A DNA stretch of 64,000 nt from Hydractinia symbiolongicarpus. Its lineage: Eukaryota > Cnidaria > Hydrozoa > Anthoathecata > Hydractiniidae. Below the pieces are notes generated by a model. It was not told the origin of the DNA, searched no databases, and saw nothing but the letters and a program-made list of their open reading frames with translations. Numbering within the stretch: the first letter of the stretch is position 1; every line of letters starts with the position of its first letter. The stretch spans positions 2,976,001 through 3,040,000 of the forward strand of contig NC_079875.1 of assembly GCF_029227915.1 (NCBI RefSeq), given 5' to 3'. A program made the translations under genes and the position numbers. Shown one piece after another: positions 36,089 through 49,006 of this stretch.

Positions 36089-36461
36089 CACAGTCAATCG
36101 TTTCACTGTTAAAAGCGATGCAACCTAGTAATATCAGAAACATATGGCTGAATACATGTTGGTACGAATATGTGACGCAACCGTTGCAACTCAAACGGAC
36201 TGATACCGTTAGAAAGTCCATGAAGTACAGTTTTTAAATCTGTCTCTATTTCTTTAGCGCGTGCTAACAGCTAGGATTGGTCCCACAGTACAAATTGACT
36301 TAATTATCTAAATATTTAAGCAAAGCGCTGCCACAGCGCCCTGTGTAACTGCTGAGGTCAAGTAATCATTTAAAATTAAGAAGAATGTTATTTCTTGGAG
36401 TCCAATTGGCTCATTTATCACATCCATAAGGTCAAAGTTCAAAATCTTTTCAATTAAGTCC
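36089..36461 (+). repeat. Representative standard monomer (373 bp) with motif map
   Basis: This unit serves as a key to the others. CACAG is at the start. A conserved TGTTGGTACGAATATGTGAC segment follows at about +69. CCGTT lies at 36,181, AACGG at 36,194 and CCGTT at 36,206, forming an alternating dyad group. A GC-rich alternating tract (TAGCGCGTGCTA here, TAGCGCGCGCTA in many units) sits near +166. The segment GGATTGGTCCCACAG follows. Next comes an AT-rich tract around 36,300-36,320, then the dyad GCGCTG-CCA-CAGCGC at 36,325-36,339. The last third is a conserved AT-rich stretch including TTAAGAAGAATG. Units across the window differ mostly by point changes in this framework. The phase is my choice; a circular repeat has no natural start. 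Confidence 0.9.
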
Positions 36462-38716
36462 CACAGTCAATCGTTTCACTGTTAAAAGCGATACAACCTA
36501 GTAATATCAGAAACATATCGCTGAATACATGTTGGTACGAATATGTGACGCAACCGTTGCAACTCAAACGAACTGATACCGTTAGAAAGTCATTGAAATT
36601 TAGCTTTTGAAACTGTCTCTATTTCCTTAGCGCGCAAAGGTCTAGGATTGGTCACACAGTACAAATTGACCTAATTATCTAAATATTTAAACAAAGCGCT
36701 GCCACAGCGCCCTGTGTAACTGCTGAGGACAAGTAATCATGTAAAATTAAGAAGAATGTTATTTCTTGGAGTCCAATTGGCTCATTTATCACATTCATAA
36801 GGTCAAAGTTCAAAATCTTTTCAATTAAGTCCCACAGTCAATCGTTTCACTGTTAAAAGCGATGCAACCTAGTAATATCAGAAAAATATCGCTAAATACT
36901 TGTTGGTACCAAAATGTGACGCAACCGTTGAAACTCAAACGGACTGATACCGTTAGAAAGTCCATGAAATACAGTTTTTAAATCTGTCTCCATTTCTTTA
37001 GCGCGCGCTAACAGCTAGGATTGGTCCCACAGTACAAATTGACTTAATTATTTAAATATTTAAACAAAGCGTTGCCACAGCGCCCTGTGTAACTGCTGAG
37101 GTCAAGTAATCATGTAAAATTAAGAAGAATGTTATTTCTTGGAGTCCAATTGGCTCATTTATCACATTCATAAGGCCAAAGCTCAAAATCTTTTCAATTA
37201 AGTCCCACAGTGAATTGTTTCACTGTTGAAAGCGATGCAACCTAGTAATATCAGAAACATATCGCTGAATACATGTTGGTACGAATATGTGACGCAACCG
37301 TTGCAACTCAAACGGACTGATACAGTTAGAAAGTCAATGAAATGTGGATTTGGAGACTGTCTCTATTTTATCAGCGTGCGCTAACGGCTAGGTTTGGTCC
37401 CACAGAAACAAATGACTTACTTATCTAAAATTTTAAATGAAACGCCACCACAGCGCCCAGCGTAATCGCTGAGTTCTCGCAATCAAGTCAAATTAAGAAG
37501 AATGTTATTTTTTGGAGTCGAATTGTGTCATTTATCTCATTTATTAGGTCAATGTCCAAAATCAGTTCAATTAAGTCTCACAGTCAATCGGTTCACGGTT
37601 AAAAGCGTTGCAGCCAAGTAATGTCAGAAAAGTATCGCTAAATACATGTTGGTACGAACATGTGACGCAACTGTTGTTACTCAAACAGACTGATACCGTT
37701 AGAAAGTCCATGAAATACAGTTTTTAAATCTGTCTCTATTTCTTTAGCGCGCGCTAACGGCTAGGATTGGTCCCACAGTACAAATTGACTTTATTATCTA
37801 AATATTTAAACAAAGCGCTGCCACAGCGCCCTGTGTAACTGCTGAGGTCAAGCAATCATGTCGAATTAAGAAGAATGTTATTTCTTGGAGTCCAATTGGC
37901 TCATTTATCACATTCATAAGGTCAAAGTCCAAAATCTTTTCAATTAAGTCCCACAGTCAATCGTTTCACTGTTAAAAGCGAGGAAACCTAGTAATATCAG
38001 AAACAAATGGCTGAATACATGTTGGTACGAATATGTGACGCAACCGTTGCAACTCAAACGAACTGATACCGTTAGAAAGTCATTGAAATGTAGCTTTTGA
38101 AACTGTCTCTATTTCCTTAGCGCGCGCAAAGGTCTAGGATTGGTCACACAGTACAAATTGACTTAATTATCTAAATATTTAAACAAAGCGCTGCCACAGC
38201 TCCCTGTGTAACTGCTGAGGTCAAGTAATCATGTAAAATTAAGAAGAATGTTATTTCCTGGAGTCCAATTGGCTCATTTATCACATTCATAAGGTCAAAG
38301 TTCAAAATATTTTCAATTAAGTCCCACAGTCAGTCGTTTCACTGTTAAAAGCGATGCAACCTAGTAATATCAGAAACATATGGCTGAATACATGTTGGTA
38401 CGAATATGTGACGCAACCGTTGCAACTCAAACGGACTGATACCGTTAGAAAGTCCATGAAGTATAGTTTTTAAATCTGTCTCTATTTATTTAGCGCGTGC
38501 TAACAGCTAGGATTGGTCCCACAGTACAAATTGACTTAATTATCTAAATATTTAAGCAAAGCGCTGCCACAGCGCCCTGTGTAACTGCTGAGGTCAAGTA
38601 ATCATTTAAAATTAAGAAGAATGTTATTTCTTGGAGTCCAATTGGCTCATTTATCACATCCATAAGGTCAAAGTTCAAAATCTTTTCAATTAAGTCCCAC
38701 AGTCAATCGTTTCACT

Positions 38717-40532
38717 CTTAAAAGCGATGCAACCTAGTAATATCAGAAACATATCGCTGAATACATGTTGGTACGAATATGTGTCGCAACCGTTGCAACT
38801 CAAACGGATTGACACCGTTAGAAAGTCATTGAAATGTAGTTTTTGAAACTGTCTCTATTTTGTCAGCGTGCGCTATCGGCTAGGGTTGGTCCCACAGTAA
38901 CAGTTGACTTACTTATCTAAAATTTTAAAGGATACGCTTCCACAGCACCCAGTGTAATCGCTGAGTTCTAGCAATCATGTCAAATTAAAAAGAATGTTAT
39001 TTTTTGAAGTCCAATTGTGTCATTTATCTCATTTATAAAGTCAAACTCTAAAATCAGTTCTACTAAGTCTCACAGTCAATCTTTTCACTGTTAAAAGCGA
39101 TGCAAGCTAGTAATGTCAGAAAAATATCGCAAAATACATGTTGGTACGAATATGTGACACAACCGTGGTAACTCAAACGGACTGATACCGTTAGAAAGTC
39201 ATTGAAATGTAGTTTTTGAAACTGTCTCTATTTCTTTAGCGCGCGCAAAGGTCTAGGATTGGTCACACAGTAAAAAATGACTTAATTATCTAAGTTTTTG
39301 AATGAAACGCTACCACAGAGCCCAGTGTAATCGCTGAGTTCCAGCATTCAATTCAAATAAAGAAGAATGTTATTTATTGGAGTACAATAGCCTCATTTAT
39401 CACATTCATAAGGTCAAAGTCCAGAATCGGTTCAATTAAGTCCCACTGTCAATCGTTTCACTGTTAAAAGCGATGCAACCTAGTAATATCCGAAACATAT
39501 CGCTGAATTCATGTTGGTACGAATATGAGACGCAACCGTTGCAACTCAAACGGACTGATACCGTTAGAAAGTCATTGAAATGTAGCTTTTAAAATTGTCT
39601 CTATTTCTTCAGTGTGCGCTAACGGCTGGGATTGGTCTCACAGTAAGAAATGACTTATTAATCTAAATTCTTAAATGAAGTGCTACTATTTATCTAAATT
39701 TTTAATTATAGCGCTACCACAGCGCCCAATTTAATCGCTGAGTTCCAGCAATCAAGTCAAACTAAGAAGAATTTTATTTGTTGGAGTCCAATTGTGTCAT
39801 TTATCTCATTTATAATGTCAATGTCCAAAATCAGTTCAATTAAGTCCCACAGTCAATTGTTTCACGGTTAAAAGCGTTGCAACTTAGTAATGTCAAAAAA
39901 ATATCGCTAAATACATGTTGGTACGAATATGTGACGCAACCGTTGTTACTCAAACGGACTGATACCGTTGGAAAGTCCATGAAATATAGTTTTTAAATCT
40001 GTCTCTATTTCTTCAGCGCGCGCAAAGGGTTAGGATTGGTCCCACAGTAACAAATGACTTACTTATCTAAAATTTTAAATGAAACGCTACCACAGCACCC
40101 AGTGTAATTGCTGAGTTTTAGCAATCAAGTCAAATTGAGAAGAATGTTTTTTCTTGGAGTACAATAGCCTCACTTCTCACATTCATAAGGTCAAAGTCCA
40201 GAATCGGTTCAATTAAGTCCCACAGTCAATCGTTTCACTGTTAAAAGCGATGCAAGCTAGTAATGTCAGAAAAATATCGCTAAATACATGTTGGTACGAA
40301 TATGAGACGCAACCGTTGCAACTCAAACGGACTGATACCGTTAGAAAGTCATTGAAATGTAGCTTTTGAAACTGTCTCTATTTCCTCAGTGCGCGCTAAC
40401 GGCTAGGCTTGGTCTCACAGTAAGAAATGACTTATTAATCTAAATTCTTAAATGAAGTGCTACTATTTATCTAAATTTTTAATTATAGCGCTACCACAGC
40501 GCCCAATTTAATCGCTGAGCTCCAGCAATCAA
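38717..40532 (+). repeat. Copy of 29,271-31,086 (offset 9,446)
   Basis: Unit starts are 39071, 39444 (L), 39848, 40221 (L) and 40624. The run repeats most of the six-unit block found at 29,252 and 31,552, with scattered differences (GTGTCGCAACC for GTGACGCAACC, AATATCCGAAAC for AATATCAGAAAC, GGCTGGGATT for GGCTAGGATT). It is therefore older than the split between the two 2,300-bp copies. It ends at 40,533-40,538, inside a shared GTCAAA, where it joins the second copy of the 34-kb segment. Confidence 0.82.
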
Positions 40533-43500
40533 GTCAAATTAAGAAGAATGTTATTTTTAGAGTCCAATTGTGTCATTTATCTCATTTATAAATTCAAACT
40601 CCAAAATCAGTTCAACTAAGTCTCACAGTCAATCTTTTCACTGTTAAAAGCGATGCAAGCTAGTAATGTCAGAAAAATATCGCAAAATACATGTTGGTAC
40701 GAATATGTGACACAACCGTGGTAACTCAAACGGACTGATACCGTTAGAAAGTCATTGAAATGTAGTTTTTGAAACTGTCTCTATTTCTTTAGCGCGCGGA
40801 AAGGTCTAGGATTGGTCACACAGTAAAAAATGACTTAATTATCTAAATTTTTGAATGAAACGCTACCACAGAGCCCAGTGTAATCGCTGAGTTCCCGCAT
40901 TCAAGTCAAATTAAGAAGAATGTTATTTCTGGGAGTACAATAGCCTCATTTATCACATTCATAAGGTCAAAGTCCAGAATCGGTTCAATTAAGTCCCACA
41001 GTCAATCGATTCACTGTTAAAAGCGATGCAAGCTAGTAATGTCAGAAAAATATCGCTAAATACATCTTGGTACGAATATGAGATGCAAACGTTGTACCTG
41101 AAACGGACTGATACCTTTAGAAATCCAATGAAATGGAGTTTATGTAACTGTCTCTCTTTCCCCAGCGCGCGTTAACGGCTAGGATTGGTCCCACAATAAA
41201 GAAAGACTTATTTATCTAAGTTTTTAAATAAAGCGCTCACATAGCGCCCAGTGTAATCGCTGAGTTCCAGCAATTAAGTCAAGTTAAGAATAGTGTTATT
41301 TTTTGGAGTCCAATTGTGTCATTTATTACATTAATAGGGTGAAAGTCCAAAATCAGTTCAATTAAGTCCCACAGTCTATCGTTTCATGGTTAAAAGCGTT
41401 GCAGCCTAGTAATGTCAGAAAAATATCGCTAAATACTTGTTGGTACCAAAATGTGACGCAACCGTTGAAACTCAAACGGACTGATACAGTTAGAAAGTCA
41501 ATGAAATGTGGATTTGGAGACTGTCTCTATTTTATCAGCGTGCGCTAACGGCTAGGTTTAGTCCCACAGAAACAAATGACTTACTTATCTAAAATTTTAA
41601 ATGAAACGCCACCACAGCGCCCAGCGTAATCGCTGAGGTCTCGCAATCAAGTCAAATTAAGAAGAATGTTATTTTTTGGAGTCCAATTGTGTCATTTATC
41701 TCATTTATTAGGTCAATGTCCAAAATCAGTTCAATTAAGTCTCACAGTCAATCGGTTCACGGTTAAAAGCGTTGCAGCCAAGTAATGTCAGAAAAGTATC
41801 GCTAATTACATGTTGGTACGAACATGTGACGCAACTGTTGTTACTCAAACGGACTGATACCGTTAGAAAGTCCATGAAATACAGTTTTTAAATCTGTCTC
41901 TATTTCTTTAGCGCGCGCTAACGGCTAGGATTGGTCCCACAGTACAAATTGACTTTATTATCTAAATATTTAAACAAAGCGCTGCCACAGCGCCCTGTGT
42001 AACTGCTGAGGTCAAGCAATCATGTCGAATTAAGAAGAATGTTATTTCTTGGAGTCCAATTGGCTCATTTATCACATTCATAAGGTCAAAGTCCAAAATC
42101 TTTTCAATTAAGTCCCACAGTCAATCGTTTCACTGTTAAAAGCGAGGCAACCTAGTAATATCAGAAACAAATGGCTGAATACATGTTGGTACGAATATGT
42201 GACGCAACCGTTGTAACTCAAACGAACTGATACCGTTAGAAAGTCATTGAAATGTAGCTTTTGAAACTGTCTCTATTTCCTTAGCGCGCGCAAAGGTCTA
42301 GGATTGGTCACACAGTACAAATTGACTTAATTATCTAAATATTTAAACAAAGCGCTGCCACAGCGCCCTGTGTAACTGCTGAGGTCAAGTAATCATGTAA
42401 AATTAAGAAGAATGTTATTTCTTGGAGTCCAATTGGCTCATTTATCACATTCATAAGGTCAAAGTTCAAAATCTTTTCAATTAAGTCCCACAGTCAATCG
42501 TTTCACTGTTAAAAGCGATGCAACCTAGTAATATCAGAAACATATGGCTGAATACATGTTGGTACGAATATGTGACGCAACCGTTACAACTCAAACGGAC
42601 TGATACCGTTAGAAAGTCCATGAAGTACAGTTTTTAAATCTGTCTCTATTTCTTTAGCGCGTGCTAACAGCTAGGATTGGTCCCACAGTACAAATTGACT
42701 TAATTATCTAAATATTTAAGCAAAGCGCTGCCACAGCGCCCTGTGTAACTGCTGAGGTCAAGTAATCATTTAAAATTAAGAAGAATGTTATTTCTTGGAG
42801 TCCAATTGGCTCATTTATCACATCCATAAGGTCAAATTCAAAATCTTTTCAATTAAGTCCCACAGTCAATCGTTTCACTGTTAAAAGCGATACAACCTAG
42901 TAATATCAGAAACATATCGCTGAATACATGTTGGTACGAATATGTGACGCAACCGTTGCAACTCAAACGAACTGATACCGTTAGAAAGTCATTGAAATTT
43001 AGCTTTTGAAACTGTCTCTATTTCCTTAGCGCGCAAAGGTCTAGGATTGGTCACACAGTACAAATTGACCTAATTATCTAAATATTTAAACAAAGCGCTG
43101 CCACAGCGCCCTGTGTAACTGCTGAGGTCAAGTAATCATGTAAAATTAAGAAGAATGTTATTTCTTGGAGTCCAATTGGCTCATTTATCACATTCATAAG
43201 GTCAAAGTTCAAAATCTTTTCAATTAAGTCCCACAGTCAATCGTTTCACTGTTAAAAGCGATGCAACCTAGTAATATCAGAAAAATATCGCTAAATACTT
43301 GTTGGTGCCAAAATGTGACGCAACCGTTGAAACTCAAACGGACTGATACCGTTAGAAAGTCCATGAAATACAGTTTTTAAATCTGTCTCCATTTCTTTAG
43401 CGCGCGCTAACAGCTAGGATTGGTCCCACAGTACAAATTGACTTAATTATTTAAATATTTAAACAAAGCGTTGCCACAGCGCCCTGTGTAACTGCTGAGG

Positions 43501-45115
43501 TCAAGTAATCATGTAAAATTAAGAAGAATGTTATTTCTTGGAGTCCAATTGGCTCATTTATCACATTCATAAGGTCAAAGCTCAAAATCTTTTAAATTAA
43601 GTCCCACAGTCAATCGTTTCACTGTTGAAAGCGATGCAACCTAGTAATATCAGAAACATATCGCTGAATACATGTTGGTACGAATATGTGACGCAACCGT
43701 TGCAACTCAAACGGACTGATACAGTTAGAAAGTCAATGAAATGTGGATTTGGAGACTGTCTCTATTTTATCAGCGTGCGCTAACGGCTAGGTTTGGTCCC
43801 ACAGAAACAAATGACTTACTTATCTAAAATTTTAAATGAAACGCCACCACAGCGCCCAGCGTAATCGCTGAGTTCTCGCAATCAAGTCAAATTAAGAAGA
43901 ATGTTATTTTTTGTAGTCGAATTGTGTCATTTATCTCATTTATTAGGTCAATGTCCAAAATCAGTTCAATTAAGTCTCACAGTCAATCGGTTCACGGTTA
44001 AAAGCGTTGCAGCCAAGTAATGTCAGAAAAGTATCGCTAAATACATGTTGGTACGAACATGTGACGCAACTGTTGTTACTCAAACGGACTGATACCGTTA
44101 GAAAGTCCATGAAATACAGTTTTAAAATCTGTCTCTATTTCTTTAGCGCGCGCTAACGGCTAGGATTGGTCCCACAGTACAAATTGACTTTATTATCTAA
44201 ATATTTAAACAAAGCGCTGCCACAGCGCCCTGTGTAACTGCTGAGGTCAAGCAATCATGTCGAATTAAGAAGAATGTTATTTCTTGGAGTCCAATTGGCT
44301 CATTTATCACATTCATAAGGTCAAAGTCCAAAATCTTTTCAATTAAGTCCCACAGTCAATCGTTTCACTGTTAAAAGCGAGGCAACCTAGTAATATCAGA
44401 AACAAATGGCTGAATACATGTTGGTACGAATATGTGACGCAACCGTTGCAACTCAAACGAACTGATACCGTTAGAAAGTCATTGAAATGTAGCTTTTGAA
44501 ACTGTCTCTATTTCCTTAGCGCGCGCAAAGGTCTAGGATTGGTCACACAGTACAAATTAACTTAATTATCTAAATATTTAAACAAAGCGCTGCCACAGCG
44601 CCCTGTGTAACTGCTGAGGTCAAGTAATCATGTAAAATTAAGAAGAATGTTATTTCTTGGAGTCCAATTGGCTCTTTTATCACATTCATAAGGTTAAAGT
44701 TCAAAATCTTTTCAATTAAGTCCCACAGTCAATCGTTTCACTGTTAAAAGCGATGCAACCTAGTAATATCAGAAACATATGGCTGAATACATGTTGGTAC
44801 GAATATGTGACGCAACCGTTGCAACTCAAACGGACTGATACCGTTAGAAAGTCCATGAAGTACAGTTTTTAAATCTGTCTCTATTTCTTTAGCGCGTGCT
44901 AACAGCTAGGATTGGTCCCACAGTACAAATTGACTTAATTATCTAAATATTTAAGCAAAGCGCTGCTACAGCGCCCTGTGTAACTGCTGAGGTCAAGTAA
45001 TCATTTAAAATTAAGAAGAATGTTATTTCTTGGAGTCCAATTGGCTCATTTATCACATCCATAAGGTCAAAGTTCAAAATCTTTTCAATTAAGTCCCACA
45101 GTCAATCGTTTCACT
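40533..45115 (+). repeat. L-free domain, copy 2 of the 6.4-kb-offset duplication
   Basis: Unit starts are 40624, 40997, 41370, 41743, 42116, 42489, 42861, 43232, 43605, 43978, 44351, 44724 and 45097. It repeats 34,134-38,716. Differences seen include GTTTAGTCCC for GTTTGGTCCC near 41,557, a deletion making GTCAAATTCAAAATC near 42,833, and TTTTTTGTAGTCG for TTTTTTGGAGTCG near 43,908. The six-unit sub-repeat is kept (41,743 and 43,978). The same segment appears a third time at 59,325-63,907. Confidence 0.85.
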
Positions 45116-46740
45116 GTTAAAAGCGATACAACCTAGTAATATCAGAAACATATCGCTGAATACATGTTGGTACGAATATGTGACGCAACCGTTGCAACTC
45201 AAACGGACTGATACCGTTAGAAAGTCCATGAAGTACAGTTTTTAAATCTGTCTCTATTTCTTTAGCGCGTGCTAACAGCTAGGATTGGTCCCACTTTACA
45301 AATTGACTTAATTATCTAAATATTTAAGCAAAGCGCTGCCACAGCTCCCTGTGTAACTGCTGAGGTCAAGTAATCATTTAAAATTAAGAAGAATGTTATT
45401 TCTTGGAGTCCAATTGGCTCATTTATCACATCCATAAGGTCAAAGTTCAAAATCTTTTCAATTAAGTCCCACAGTCAATCGTTTCACTGTTAAAAGCGAT
45501 ACAACCTAGTAATATCAGAAACATATCGCTGAATACATGTTGGTACGAATATGTGACGCAACCGTTGCAACTCAAACGAACTGATACCGTTAGAAAGTCA
45601 TTGAAATTTAGCTTTTGAAACTGTCTCTATTTCCTTAGCGCGCAAAGGTCTAGGATTGGTCACACAGTACAAATTGACCTAATTATCTAAATATTTAAAC
45701 AAAGCGCTGCCACAGCGCCCTATGTAACTGCTGAGGTCAAGTAATCATGTAAAATTAAGAAGAATGTTATTTCTTGGAGTCCAATTGGCTCATTTATCAC
45801 ATTCATAAGGTCAAAGTTCAAAATCTTTTCAATTAAGTCCCACAGTCAATCGTTTCACTGTTAAAAGCGATGCAACCTAGTAATATCAGAAACATATGGC
45901 TGAATACATGTTGGTACGAATATGTGGCGCAACCGTTGCAACTCAAACGGACTGATACCGTTAGAAAGTCTATAAAATACAGTTTTAAAATCTGTCTCTA
46001 TTTCTTTAGCGCGCGCTAACCGCTAGGATTGGTCCCACAGTACAAATTGACTTAATTATCTAAATATTTAAACAAAGCGCTGCCACAGCGCCCTGTGTAA
46101 CTGCTGAGGTCAAGCAATCATGTCAAATTAAGAAGAATGTTATTTCTTGGAGTCCAATTGGCTCATTTATCACATTCATAAGGTCAAAGTCCAAAATCTT
46201 TTCAATTAAGTCCCACAGTCAATCGTTTCACTGTTAAAAGCGATGCAACCTAGTAATATCAGAAACATATGGCTGAATACATGTTGGTACGAATATGTGA
46301 CGCAACCGTTGCAACTCAAACGGACTGATACCGTTAGAAAGTCATTGAAATGTAGCTTTTGAAACTGTCTCTATTTCCTTAGCGCGCGCAACGGTCTAGG
46401 AGTGGTCACACAGTAAAAAATGGCTTAATTAACTAAGTGTTTAAATAAAGCGCTACCATAGCGCCCAGTGTAATCGCTGAGTTCAAGCAATCAAGTCAAG
46501 TTAAAAATAATGTTATTTTTTGGGGTACACTTGCCTCATTTATCACATTCACAAGGTCAAAGTCCAAAATCAGTTCAATTAAGTCCCACAGTCAATCGTT
46601 TCACGGTTAAAAGCGTTGCAACCTAGTAATGTCAGAAAAATATCGCTAAATACATGTTGGTACGAATATGTGACACAACCGTGGTAACTCAAACGGACTG
46701 ATACAGTTAGAAAGTCATTGAAATGTTTTTTTGAAACTGT
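45116..46740 (+). repeat. Single-unit duplication and mosaic units between two domains
   Basis: Unit starts are 45470, 45841, 46214 and 46587 (L). The units at 45,097 and 45,470 are near-identical over the GCGATACAACC form and the TTTAAGCAAAGCG tract before it, so one unit has doubled in tandem with a 373-bp shift. The unit at 46,214 is a mosaic: its first half has the GAAACATATGGCTG form, while from 46,395 it has GGAGTGGTCACAC, TGGCTTAATTAAC and TTAAAAATAATG, a combination I found nowhere else. This is the most unusual single unit in the right half and marks a domain border. Confidence 0.7.
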
Positions 46741-49006
46741 CTCTATTTCGTCAGTGCGCGCTAACGGCTAGGATTGGTATCACAGTAAGCAATGAATTAT
46801 TAATCTAAATTCTTAAATGAAGTGCTACTATTTATCTAAATTTTTAATTATAACGGTACCACAGCGCCCAATTTAATCGCTGAGTTCCAGCAATCAAGTC
46901 AAATTAAGAAGAATTTTATTTCTTTGAGTCCAATTGTGTCATTTATCTCATTTATAAGGTCAATGTCCAAAATCAGTTAACTTAAGTCCCACAGTCAGTC
47001 GTTTCACGGTTAAAAGCGTTGCAATTAGTAATGTCAGAAAAATATCGCTAAGTACATGTTGCTACGAATATGTGACGCAACCGTTGTCACTCAAACGGAC
47101 TGATACCGTCAGAATGTCCATGAAATATAGTTTTTAAATCTGTCTCTATTTCTTCAGCGCGCACTAACGGCTAGGATTGGTCCCACAGTACAAATTGACT
47201 TAATTATCTAAATCTTTAAACAAAGCGCTTCCACAGTGCCCTGTGTAACTGCTGAGGTCAAGAAATCATGTCAAATTAAGAAGAATGTTATTTCTCGGAG
47301 TCCAATTTGCTCATTTAGCACATTCATAAGGTCAAAGTCCAAAATCTTTTCAATTAAGTCCCACAGTCAATCGTTTCACTCTTAAAAGCGATAGAACCTA
47401 GTAATATCAGAAACATATCGCTGAATGCATGTTGGTACGAATATGTGGCACAACCGTTGCAACTCAAACGGACTAATACCGTTGGAAAGTCATTGAAATA
47501 TAGTTTTTGAAAATTTCTCTATTTCCTCAGCGTGCGCTATCGGCTAGGGTTGGTCCCACAGTAACAAATGACTTACTTATCTAAAATTTTGAAGGAAACG
47601 CTACCACAGCACCCAGTGTAACAGCTGAGTTCTAGCAATCATGTCAAATTAAGAAGAATGTTATTTTTTGAAGTCCAATTGTATCATTTATCTCATTTAT
47701 AAAGTCAAACTCCAAAATCAGTTCAACTAAGTCTCACAGTCAATCTTTTCACTGTTAAAAGCGATGCAAGCTAGTAATGGTAGAAAAATATCGCAAAATA
47801 CATGTTGGTACGAATATGTGACACAACCGTGGTAACTCAAACGGACTGATACAGTTAGAAAGTCATTGAAATGTTTATTTAAAACTGTCTCTATTTCTTT
47901 AGCGCGCGCAAAGGTCTAGGATTGGTCACACAGTAAAAAATGACTTAATTATCTAAATTTTTGAATGAAACGCTGCCACAGAACTCAATGAAAGGTAGTT
48001 TTGAAAACTGTCTCTATTTTATCAGCGTGCGCTAACGGCTAGGTTTGGTCCCACAGAAACAAATGACTTACTTATCTAAAATTTTAAATGAAACGCCATC
48101 ACAGCGCCCTGTGTAATCGCTGAGTTCTAGCAATCATGTCAAATTAAGAAGAATGTTATTTTTTGAAGTCCAATTGTGTCATTTATCTCATTTATAATGT
48201 CAAACTCCAAAATCAGTTCAACTAAGTCTCACAGTCAATCTTTTCACTTTTAAAAGCGATGCAAGCTAGTAATGTCAGAAAAATATCGCAAAATACATGT
48301 TGGTACGAATATGTGACACAACCGTGGTAACTCAAACTGACTGATACCGTTAGAAAGTCATTGAAATGTAGTTTTTGAAACTGTCTCTATTTCTTTAGCG
48401 CGCGCATAGGTCTAGGATTGGTCACACAGTAAAAAATGACTTAATTATCTAAGTTTTTGAATGAAACGTTACCACAGAGCCCAGTGTAATCGCTGAGTTC
48501 CAACATTCAAGTCAAATTAAGAAGAATGTTATTTCTTGGAGTACAATAGCCTCATTTATCACATTCATAAGGTCAAAGTCCAGAATCGGTTCAAATAAGT
48601 TCCACAGTCAATCGTTTCACTGTTAAAAGCGATGCAACCTAGTAATATCAGAAACATATCGCTGAATTCATGTTGGTACCAATATGAGACACAACCGTTT
48701 CAACTTAAACGGACTGATACCGTTAGAAAGTCATTGAAATGTAGCTTTTGAAACTGTCTCTATTTTGTCAGTGCGCGCTAACGGCTAGGATTGGCATCAC
48801 AGTAAGCAATGACTTATTAATCTAAATTTTTAAATGAAGTGCTACTATTTATCTAAATTTTTAATTATAACGGTACCACAGCGCCCAATTTAATCGCTGA
48901 GTTCCAGTAATCAAGTCAAATTAAGAAGAATTTTATTTCTTTGAGTCCAATTGTGTCATTTATCTCATTTAAAAGGTCAATGTCCAAAATCAGTTAACTT
49001 AAGTCC
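46741..49006 (+). repeat. S-S-XL-S-L block (2,017 bp), copy of 26.6-28.9 kb
   Basis: Unit starts are 46990, 47362, 47735 (XL), 48230, 48603 (L). Matches 26,612-28,878 at an offset of 20,128-20,129, starting with GTCAGTGCGCGC and GGTATCACAGTAAGC. Scattered point differences (AATGAATTAT, AAAATTTCTC, ATGGTAGAAAAA) show moderate age. The 20-kb distance means the intervening right-half domains were inserted or expanded between two parts of one older array, or that this block was copied over a distance. Confidence 0.82.
47735..48229 (+). repeat. XL monomer (495 bp), right-half copy
   Basis: This is the counterpart of the unit at 27,607, at an offset of 20,128 bp, with the same AACTCAATG junction. 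It is the third unit of the S-S-XL-S-L block 46,990-49,006. Confidence 0.85.

Larger units (their letters stand above)
33918..38716 (+). repeat. L-free domain, copy 1 of a 6.4-kb-offset duplication
   Basis: Unit starts are 34224, 34597, 34970, 35343, 35716, 36089, 36462, 36833, 37206, 37579, 37952, 38325 and 38698, all 371-373 bp. From 34,134 to 38,716 it matches 40,533-45,115 at an offset of 6,400 (6,399 after a 1-bp deletion near 42,836). Seventeen units separate the copies. Inside, the unit at 35,343 (CAATCGGTTCACGG, GAACATGTGACGCAACTG) recurs at 37,579, giving a six-unit sub-repeat of 2,236 bp. Two levels of nested higher-order structure are thus visible. The domain has no L or XL unit. 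Confidence 0.85.

Noticed and set aside
36158-36200. CENP-B box
   Set aside because: The GTTGGTACGAATATGTGACG region has no match to the essential TTCG-A-CGGG pattern of the mammalian box.
36089-36461. Unit as an ancient dimer of two ~186-bp halves
   Set aside because: Only short words (ATCGCT, GTCATT) recur between halves and their spacing is not consistent; no convincing internal duplication.
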